Shown here: in pieces, positions 14,685 through 20,773 of the stretch | How the letters are laid out: each line of letters begins with the position of its first letter | Numbering within the stretch: the stretch's first letter is position 1 | From: Rhodospirillaceae bacterium | GTDB lineage: Bacteria > Pseudomonadota > Alphaproteobacteria > Rhodospirillales > Magnetospirillaceae | Direction of reading: 5' to 3' | Assembly: GCA_013349735.1 (NCBI GenBank) | Contig: DUZC01000007.1 | Location: forward strand, 1-20,773 | DNA: 20,773 nucleotides | Made by a program: the position numbers and the translations under genes | The notes under the pieces: generated by a model | Seen by the model: only the letters and a program-made list of their open reading frames with translations | What the model was told of the DNA's origin: nothing | Databases searched by the model: none

Positions 14685-15608
14685 ATGTCGATTCTTAAGA
14701 AATCGATTGATAGCGGATCAAGCTATTTCGTAAAATTAAGCATTCTTGTAATTACTAAGGACAATGATTTTCGTCAAGAAATAAAAAGCATTCTAGAACA
14801 TCAGTATAGTCGCGGCGATTTAGCTATTACTGATGAGTTTAAGGAGGCAATTAACAAATTCAAGCAAACACAATTTGACTTGGTTATTCTGCAAGCTGGA
14901 CAAAATGACTTAAATTACGCCAGATTCTGCAAAGAAATCCGCGACGGCCGCATCGGCAGCCACCCCTTTCCCATCGTCTGCTTTTATTTGACCCGCCCGA
15001 CACCGGAATTCATGCAGAATGTCATCGATTGCGGCCCCGACGATATTTTAAAAATGCCTTTGGTGGCCAGCCATTTGTTAACAAGACTGGATGGTCTGGC
15101 GCGTTCCCGGCTGCCCTTCGTCGTCACCCGAAATTATACAGGGCCAACGCGCCGAAAAGAAAATCCGCCCGGCGCCGAAGTCATCCCTGAAATCGAGCCG
15201 CCAAATCCGCTGGCGGCAAAGATCAAACGCCTGAGCGAACTGGCTCTTACCAAAGAAATTGATGCGGCATCCCAACGCATCAGCCAATTAAAATTTCAGC
15301 GCCAAGGGGTCCAGCTTAATTGGTTAGCCAAGACCATTTATGAGACAGTTTATCGGATCGGTGGCACCGACAGCACTGTCCTGGCCAATGTCGAAGAAAT
15401 CAAAAATGTTTCGCAAAAGCTCTATAACGACACGGCGCAGTGGCGGCGCAGCACGATCAGCGACGACACCAAGGCATTGAATGACATCGCCAAGGCAATC
15501 CAGACCGCGCGCGGCGATTTCGATGTCACATTGCTGACCGATCTGGTTGACGTCACCGAGCGGATCCAGGCGGAAATCAACCGGGTGAATGGATTGTCCG
15601 GTCAATAA
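14685..15608 (+). CDS. Degenerate receiver-domain protein with C-terminal helical region
   Basis: 307 residues from ATG 14685 (GGA six bases upstream). An in-frame ATG at 14622 would add 21 residues but has no ribosome site; the start is uncertain. Residues about 17-140 follow a receiver fold (KLSILVITKDNDFR, FDLVILQ, FYLTRPTPEF, ILKMPL), with T103 and K123 in the switch positions. The phospho-acceptor Asp is replaced by Q70 and the acidic pair is mostly lost (T24-K25-D26), so phosphorylation by the usual route is unlikely. Residues about 175-307 are helical with no recognised domain. GC content jumps inside the gene near 14940. The gene ends with a seven-base convergent overlap with fliG. 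Confidence 0.8.
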   Translation: MSILKKSIDSGSSYFVKLSILVITKDNDFRQEIKSILEHQYSRGDLAITDEFKEAINKFKQTQFDLVILQAGQNDLNYARFCKEIRDGRIGSHPFPIVCFYLTRPTPEFMQNVIDCGPDDILKMPLVASHLLTRLDGLARSRLPFVVTRNYTGPTRRKENPPGAEVIPEIEPPNPLAAKIKRLSELALTKEIDAASQRISQLKFQRQGVQLNWLAKTIYETVYRIGGTDSTVLANVEEIKNVSQKLYNDTAQWRRSTISDDTKALNDIAKAIQTARGDFDVTLLTDLVDVTERIQAEINRVNGLSGQ

Positions 15609-16621
15609 ACCAGTTCATCGGCATCACGGCCTTCGGAAATGACGATCTGGCCGCTGGCCGCGAGATCCTTGGCCATGGCGACAATGATGCTTTGCGCTTG
15701 ATCGACATCGCGCAAGCGCACCGGTCCCATGGCATCCATGTCCTCACGCAGCATTTTGCCGGCGCGCTCGGACATGTTCTTGAAGAACAGCTCTTTGACC
15801 GAATCCGAAGCGCCCTTTAGGGCCATCGCCAGTTTGTCCTTTTCGGCATTGCGCAACAGCACCTGGATCCCGGCCATATCGATCCGCACCAGATCCTCGA
15901 AGGTAAACATCAGCGCCTTGATGCGTTCCGCCGATTCCCGGTTGCGCTCTTCCAGAGCACTCATGAAGCGGTTCTCGGCATTGCGGTCGAGATTGTTGAA
16001 AATATCGGCCATCAATTCATGTGCATCGCGGCGGGCGGTTTTTGCCAGATTGGACATGAACTCGGTGCGCAGCGTCTTTTCGACGCCATCCAGCACTTCC
16101 TTTTGCACTGCCTCCATGCGCAAAAGTCGCATAATCACTTCCATGGCGAAATTTTCGGGCAACATCGACAGCACGCGGGCCGCATGATCCGGCTTAATCT
16201 TGCCCAACACCACCGCCACGGTCTGCGGATATTCATTCTTCAGATAATTGGCCAGAACGGTTTCATGAACATTGCCCAACTTGTCCCACATGGTTCGACC
16301 GGCCGGACCACGGATTTCTTCCATGATCAGATCGACGCGGTCTTTCGGCAGGGTTTTAAGGAGCAGGCGTTCCGTATTGTCGATAGAACCAACCAAAGAA
16401 CCGGTAGAAGAAATCTGATCCGCGAACTCGACAAACAGCCGTTCCACGACACCAGCATTCACCGTACCCAAAGAGGCCATGCTCTGGGACAGTTCCTTGA
16501 TTTCCTCGTCGGCCATCATGGCGAACAGCCGCGAAGATTGTTCTTCCCCCAGCGACAACATAAGGATGGCCGCTTTCTGTGGGCCTGACAGCGATTTGTA
16601 GTCTTCCTTCATCCGTGCCAT
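15602..16621 (-). CDS. fliG: Flagellar motor switch protein FliG
   Basis: 339 residues, full length. FliG sits on the MS ring, sets rotation direction with FliM/FliN, and its C-terminal domain contacts the MotA stator. Visible: GPQKAAILMLSLGEE at 13-27, the middle-domain EYPQ motif at 130-133 (usually EHPQ), and the C-terminal FTFEDLVRIDMAGIQ (239-253) with the charged helix KDKLAMALKGAS after it. ATG 16621 and ATG 16612 are both possible starts; neither has a strong ribosome site. No fliF, fliH or other flagellar gene is beside it. It is 15 bases downstream of the recombinase-like gene on the same strand, so the two may be co-transcribed. Confidence 0.95.
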   Translation of the reverse strand: MARMKEDYKSLSGPQKAAILMLSLGEEQSSRLFAMMADEEIKELSQSMASLGTVNAGVVERLFVEFADQISSTGSLVGSIDNTERLLLKTLPKDRVDLIMEEIRGPAGRTMWDKLGNVHETVLANYLKNEYPQTVAVVLGKIKPDHAARVLSMLPENFAMEVIMRLLRMEAVQKEVLDGVEKTLRTEFMSNLAKTARRDAHELMADIFNNLDRNAENRFMSALEERNRESAERIKALMFTFEDLVRIDMAGIQVLLRNAEKDKLAMALKGASDSVKELFFKNMSERAGKMLREDMDAMGPVRLRDVDQAQSIIVAMAKDLAASGQIVISEGRDADELVY

Positions 16622-16636
16622 GACAAGCCAACCCCA

Positions 16637-17338
16637 TCACATCAGGTCAGAAGGTAAAGCGCGCCGCGATCCGTCGCGCCGCTCGGCCGCCCGAATAATT
16701 TTTTGCACCCCGGCATGAGTCAGTTGGAAGCCTTCCGCGCTCATGACCCCGGCAATGGCCCGCAAGGACCCACCCTGATTGCGAAGCACTATCATCCTTT
16801 GGATTGCGGCCTGTTCGGCCAAATGAGAAACGATGTCCCCATCCACTGTTTTGCGCCATCCAAAGGGCACAAAGCCGCCGAGATAACGGTTCCTTATCCT
16901 TTGTTCCGCCTTAACGTCCCGGATCCGGTCACCAATGCGATCCCGCTCGCTGACCGCCACCGCCGCCAGAACCGTTTGCAAGAACCGACCAATGCCATCT
17001 TCGGAAACATTACCCCCGAGATCGATCAAATGCAGCGAGACCCCCGCGGCCCTAAAAGAGGCGCAAATCGTCAGCGCATCCTGCGCGGATCGAAAGAGCC
17101 GATCCAGGCGCGAGGCCATAACGACATCCCCCTGGCCAAGTCTGGCCAGGAGCCGCCCCCCTTGCGGACGATCGCCCAGCGGGCGGGTGCCATCAACCCC
17201 GCGATCGACAAAAGTTCGGTCTCGGATTACGCCGCAGTCCCGACAATATTCATCAAGACGCTGGCGCTGCATCGCCAGTGTTTCTGTCTTTTCCTGCTGA
17301 CCATCATCGCCAACGCGGCAATATCCATAGACAGCCAC
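16637..17338 (-). CDS. Serine-recombinase (resolvase/invertase) homologue lacking the catalytic serine
   Basis: 233 residues, GTG start at 17338 with GGAG eight bases upstream. The N-terminal resolvase domain (about 1-140) keeps R8 (YCRVG), D79-R80 and R83 (SRLDRLFRS), and the long ERDRIGDRIRDVKAEQR helix. The nucleophile Ser that follows the YxRV motif is replaced by G10 (codon GGC). The C-terminal part (about 150-220) matches the start of the large Recombinase domain (GGFVPFG then LRNQGGSLRAIAGVM) but is short. With no nucleophile it should bind DNA or dimerise rather than recombine. No att-like repeats, tnp genes or invertible repeats flank it. It stands directly upstream of fliG. Confidence 0.85.
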   Translation of the reverse strand: MAVYGYCRVGDDGQQEKTETLAMQRQRLDEYCRDCGVIRDRTFVDRGVDGTRPLGDRPQGGRLLARLGQGDVVMASRLDRLFRSAQDALTICASFRAAGVSLHLIDLGGNVSEDGIGRFLQTVLAAVAVSERDRIGDRIRDVKAEQRIRNRYLGGFVPFGWRKTVDGDIVSHLAEQAAIQRMIVLRNQGGSLRAIAGVMSAEGFQLTHAGVQKIIRAAERRDGSRRALPSDLM

Positions 17339-17469
17339 GACCCCGCTCCGTCAACCTGTAAACGTGCGTTCTTACAATGTGCCCGGCAAAGGGAACAGTC
17401 AATATCGGCATTCGAAAGACTGCACTGCAAAATTAGAGGGGCCTTCTTTTCTTCCTCTCCAATGCAGGG

Positions 17470-20397
17470 ATGAAACGACTTCCGCTTTTTTTCAAGCGCG
17501 GGGGGTTGTACAAAAGACCTGACATGGACAACACTCCGCCCCCGTCTTTTTCCCACCGCGCCCACCCGACCAGGCGCATTAAAACGACCTTTCGGCTGTT
17601 CGCGGCGGGGCTATTGTTCTGCCTGTTCGCCTTTGCCAGCCTTTTTGCTTACAATGGCTATCTGTCTGCCATCGAAATTGCCCGCATACAAAACAATACC
17701 TCGGCCAAACTACTGGCAGAAAATGTCCAGACTTTGTTTCGTTTAAGTGATTCGGTTCTCCGCCATCTGGCCCCCCAGGCCTTGAGCCCGGACGGTAAAA
17801 AGCTGGTGGCGCTTGACCGCTCCGATGTGGGCTCTCTGATACAGCTTTTCCCGGAAATCGCTTATGTCCTGCTGATCAACGCTGACGGCAACCTGGTCTG
17901 GAGCAGTCAAGAGAACGTCATCCCCGCCATAAATTATGCGGATCGCCCTTATTTCCGCGATCATCAGGCCGGCGCCGACTTTTTGATCGGCACTGTCTTG
18001 GTTGGGCGTCTTAGCGGAAAAAAACTGATCCCAATTACCCGGGCACTCCATGACGCCCAAGGACATTTCCTGGGCGTCATTTTTTGCGGCATTGAGACCA
18101 GCCATATCGACCGGCTTTTTGACAAGGTAAGGCTGCATGCCGACGACAATATTGGGTTATGGCGCAATGATGGTGTGCTTCTGGCGATGCTGCCAAAGGC
18201 CCCGGAACCTGGCACGAAACATGAGAAACGTCTGATCGCCTACGAGGCTCTGGACGACTACCCGCTTCTGGTGGCGGTTAGCCAGTCGAAGATTTCGATC
18301 CTGGAACCCTGGCTTGAGTCGCTTTGGAAATTGGTCTTGGCGACCCTGGTGCTTGCCAGCAGCTTTCTCATGTTGCTGCGCTTCGCCAACCGCGCCATCT
18401 ATCGCGAGGCACTGGCGATCGCCCGATCCAAACGCGAATCCAGACGGGCCCAAACTCTGCTGAAGGCCGCCAGTGATGGCATTCATATTCTTGATATTGA
18501 TGGCAATCTGCTGGAGGCCAGCGAATCCTTCAGCCGGATGCTGGGCTATGCGCCGGATGAATTGATCGGCAAAAATGTCGCGGTATGGGAGGCCGATTTT
18601 TCTGGTGACGAACTGCGTACCTTGGTCGCCAGCCAATTTGTGCAGGATGGCACCAGGGTTTTTGAAACACGCCACCGCCGCAAGGATGGCAGCGTGCTGG
18701 ATGTCGAAATCACGGGGTTTCCCTTTGAATTGGACGGACAAGCCCTGTTGTTCAATTCCTCGCGCGATATCACCGAGCGCAAACAAGCCCAATGGGCGGT
18801 GTTGGAGGCCAGGGATCAAGCAGAAGCGGCATCCCGCGCCAAAGGGGAGTTCCTGGCCCATATGAGCCATGAAATCCGCACACCCTTGAATGGCGTCATC
18901 GGCATGACCCATTTGGCGCTCAGCGGTAATCTTCCCACCCGCGAACGCTCTTTCCTTGAGACCATCGCCCGATCGGCGCAAAACCTGATGGGCATCATCA
19001 ATGACATTCTCGACTTTTCAAAAATCGAGTCCGGCCAATTGATTGTAGAAAAAGTCCCCTTCCATTTGTGCGAAATGGTGAGGGCCAAAATCGCAGCAAT
19101 AAAGCCTCTGGCTGATGCCAAAGGTCTGGTGGTCCGCGATATCATTCCGGCTGATTTACCCGCTACCGTTATCGGCGACCCCCTGCGAATTGGGCAAATA
19201 CTTCTTAACTATCTGACGAATGCCATCAAATTCACTGAGCAGGGACAGATTACGGTTAGCCTGGTCCTGGAAGAGGATCGCGGACAGACCTTTCTATTGC
19301 GCCTTAGCGTGGAAGATAGCGGGATTGGGCTGACTAAAATGCAGCAGTCCAAGCTTTTCCAATCTTTTCAGCAGGCCGACTCTTCGACCACCCGAAAATA
19401 TGGGGGAACCGGACTGGGGCTGGCCATTTCAAAAAAGCTCGCGGTGTTAATGGGCGGTGATGTCGGCGTGGAAAGCGCTCCCATGAAAGGCAGTGTTTTC
19501 TGGGCCTTGCTGCCTATGCAAAAGGCGGATGAGCAGGCGCTGGGCGTCGGATTGCCTTTGGTGCGATCCGACGGGGTACCAAGCCTTCACGCTAACGAAA
19601 TGGCTCTGCTTAAGGGCACCCGGGTTCTGTTGGTGGATGATGACGCGACCAATCAATTGGTTGCCGCCGAACTGTTGCAAATGGTCGGCATGCGGGTCGA
19701 AATCGCCGGGGACGGCAGCACGGCCTTGACCAAAATTCGCAGCAATGACTATGAAATTGTCCTGATGGACATGTTTATGCCGGTCATTGACGGCTTAACC
19801 GCCACGAGAATGATCCGCGAAGAAGAAGCCTTCGCCGAGCTTCCTATCGTCGCCATGACCGCCAATGCGTTGCAGCAGGATAAAGAAGCCTGCCTGGCCG
19901 CCGGCATGAATGATTTTATCACCAAACCCTTCAATCCTGGCACTTTATACGCGGTCATCCATAAATGGGTCACGGGATTGGCTGATGCGGCCGCTCTGGA
20001 ATTCGGGCCGATGGGAACCCCAAACTCGGAAACCGAGCATTTTCCATATGCCATCGAGGGGCTGGATATTCGCGCCGGATTACGGCGCGTTGCAGGAATC
20101 AAGGCTCTCTATCTGAAAATGTTGCGCAGTTTTCTTGACCAGCAAAGCGGAAGCATTGACCGATTGCGAACCTCAATCGCCACAAATGACAAAGACGGTG
20201 CGATCCGCGAAGCCCATAGCCTGAAAGGGGCTGCGGGCATGATTGAGTCGGCCGAGGTCCATAGTTTGGCGTCAGCGATTGAATCGCGGCTGAAAAGCTC
20301 TCATATTGCGACGGCGCTCTTGTTAACCGACACTCTTGAGGAGCGATTGGCCACGCTGTTGGACGGCATTCGTAAAAGTCTTGCTGAGGTCGAATAG
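17470..20397 (+). CDS. Membrane hybrid histidine kinase (sensor-PAS-HisKA-HATPase-REC-Hpt)
   Basis: 975 residues from ATG 17470; ATG 17524 (MDNTPPP) is an equally plausible start 18 codons later, since neither has a clear ribosome site. TM1 is at about 41-62, a periplasmic PDC/Cache-type sensor at about 65-280 (YADRPYFRDH is characteristic), and TM2 at about 283-303. Then come a PAS domain at about 326-440, HisKA with phospho-His H467 (SHEIRTPLNG), and HATPase with NAIKF, DSGIGL and GGTGLGLAIS. A receiver domain has D767 as acceptor (VLMDMFMP), and a C-terminal Hpt domain has H916 (EAHSLKGAAGM). This is a complete His-Asp-His relay whose Hpt should phosphorylate a separate receiver, most simply the one encoded 20 bases downstream. 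The ligand is unknown; Cache sensors usually bind small organic molecules. Confidence 0.93.
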   Translation: MKRLPLFFKRGGLYKRPDMDNTPPPSFSHRAHPTRRIKTTFRLFAAGLLFCLFAFASLFAYNGYLSAIEIARIQNNTSAKLLAENVQTLFRLSDSVLRHLAPQALSPDGKKLVALDRSDVGSLIQLFPEIAYVLLINADGNLVWSSQENVIPAINYADRPYFRDHQAGADFLIGTVLVGRLSGKKLIPITRALHDAQGHFLGVIFCGIETSHIDRLFDKVRLHADDNIGLWRNDGVLLAMLPKAPEPGTKHEKRLIAYEALDDYPLLVAVSQSKISILEPWLESLWKLVLATLVLASSFLMLLRFANRAIYREALAIARSKRESRRAQTLLKAASDGIHILDIDGNLLEASESFSRMLGYAPDELIGKNVAVWEADFSGDELRTLVASQFVQDGTRVFETRHRRKDGSVLDVEITGFPFELDGQALLFNSSRDITERKQAQWAVLEARDQAEAASRAKGEFLAHMSHEIRTPLNGVIGMTHLALSGNLPTRERSFLETIARSAQNLMGIINDILDFSKIESGQLIVEKVPFHLCEMVRAKIAAIKPLADAKGLVVRDIIPADLPATVIGDPLRIGQILLNYLTNAIKFTEQGQITVSLVLEEDRGQTFLLRLSVEDSGIGLTKMQQSKLFQSFQQADSSTTRKYGGTGLGLAISKKLAVLMGGDVGVESAPMKGSVFWALLPMQKADEQALGVGLPLVRSDGVPSLHANEMALLKGTRVLLVDDDATNQLVAAELLQMVGMRVEIAGDGSTALTKIRSNDYEIVLMDMFMPVIDGLTATRMIREEEAFAELPIVAMTANALQQDKEACLAAGMNDFITKPFNPGTLYAVIHKWVTGLADAAALEFGPMGTPNSETEHFPYAIEGLDIRAGLRRVAGIKALYLKMLRSFLDQQSGSIDRLRTSIATNDKDGAIREAHSLKGAAGMIESAEVHSLASAIESRLKSSHIATALLLTDTLEERLATLLDGIRKSLAEVE

Positions 20398-20417
20398 AAT
20401 TTCTTTGGGGGCAACAG

Positions 20418-20773
20418 ATGAAAAGCTTGGTTAAACGGGCGGTGGTCGTCGAAGACAGCGTGCAGTTTCTTGAACTGATTAAAATGGTGCTGGGCAATCT
20501 TGGGATCGAAGAAATCGCCGAAGCCACAAATGGCAAGGAAGCCATTGACGCCATCCGGGATGGCGGCGCCGACGTTGTCGTGATGGACTGGAAGATGGAT
20601 ATTATGGATGGGCTGGAATGTACCCGCCTTATCCGTAGCGGCATCGAAGGCATTGACCCGGCAACCAAAATCATTCTTCTGACCGGAGAAACCGGCCCGG
20701 ATGCCGAACGGACGGCTTACGCATCCGGCGTTAATCTGTTTTTGGAAAAGCCCTTTTCCCTGAAAAAGCTTCA
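20418..20773 (+). CDS. CheY-like response regulator (partial, cut by window end)
   Basis: 119 residues are visible from ATG 20418, preceded by GGGGG seven bases upstream. The receiver residues are intact: E12-D13 (VVVEDS), acceptor D57 (VVMDWKM), T89 (LLTGE) and K111 (LEKPFS). The frame is still open at the edge, so an output domain cannot be excluded. It follows the hybrid kinase by 20 bases on the same strand and is its likely phosphorelay partner. Confidence 0.88.
   Translation, partial: MKSLVKRAVVVEDSVQFLELIKMVLGNLGIEEIAEATNGKEAIDAIRDGGADVVVMDWKMDIMDGLECTRLIRSGIEGIDPATKIILLTGETGPDAERTAYASGVNLFLEKPFSLKKL

Noticed and set aside
16637..17338. Recombinase gene as evidence for an integrated mobile element
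   Set aside because: No flanking direct or inverted repeats, att-like site, tRNA or cargo genes were found, and the catalytic serine is missing.
17372..17402. TTGACT and TTGTAA on the minus strand as promoter of the recombinase-like gene
   Set aside because: The spacer of 19 bp is too long and the -10 box is weak; not strong enough to list.
16703..17473. Plus-strand open frame of 256 codons opposite the recombinase-like gene
   Set aside because: The minus-strand frame encodes recognisable resolvase motifs; the plus product shows none.
18157..18981. Minus-strand open frame of 274 codons inside the histidine kinase gene
   Set aside because: Complement of the PAS/HisKA region of a well-supported kinase.

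Overview
The window looks like a chromosomal segment of an alphaproteobacterium, most likely a motile, metabolically flexible member of the Rhodospirillales (magnetospirillum-like). The grounds are the Rhodobacter-style gene order rnfABCDGEH with rnfH last, the alphaproteobacterial style of the FliG and chemotaxis-type proteins, many two-component proteins and moderately GC-rich coding DNA. No database search was possible, so the taxonomic placement is inference. I see no rRNA, tRNA, CRISPR array, insertion sequence or phage module.

Layout. 1-420 (minus): 5' part of an RluA-type pseudouridine synthase. 421-672: regulatory region with two palindromes. 673-3678 (plus): lactate permease LldP, an intergenic hairpin, then a family 4 glycoside hydrolase. 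3675-10424 (minus): a compact nine-gene operon read from right to left, apbE-rseC-rnfA-rnfB-rnfC-rnfD-rnfG-rnfE-rnfH. It encodes the membrane Rnf complex (ion-coupled electron transfer between NADH and ferredoxin), the ApbE flavin transferase that loads FMN on its subunits, and an RseC-type partner. 10425-10724: 300-bp regulatory region with a strong palindrome and a candidate operon promoter.

10725-14483 is an accessory stretch. It holds an Ala-rich hypothetical protein, a small Cys-containing protein on the opposite strand, a likely three-gene operon (single-domain response regulator, mini-chemoreceptor with a C-terminal Cache-type domain and no membrane segment, GT-A glycosyltransferase), and on the minus strand a periplasmic Spy/CpxP-like His/Met-rich protein. 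14685-17338 holds a degenerate receiver protein whose gene has a sharp internal change in base composition, then on the minus strand an orphan fliG preceded by a serine-recombinase homologue lacking the catalytic serine. 17470 to the end: a large membrane hybrid histidine kinase (sensor-PAS-HisKA-HATPase-REC-Hpt) followed by a CheY-like regulator cut by the window edge.

How it fits together. The left half is energy metabolism: lactate import and Rnf electron transfer. The right half is signalling and motility. The most unusual items are the recombinase with Gly at the nucleophile position upstream of fliG, the Cache-containing receptor without membrane anchor joined to a glycosyltransferase gene, the receiver lacking its phospho-acceptor in a compositionally split gene, and a Ser in place of the usual flavinylated Thr in RnfD.
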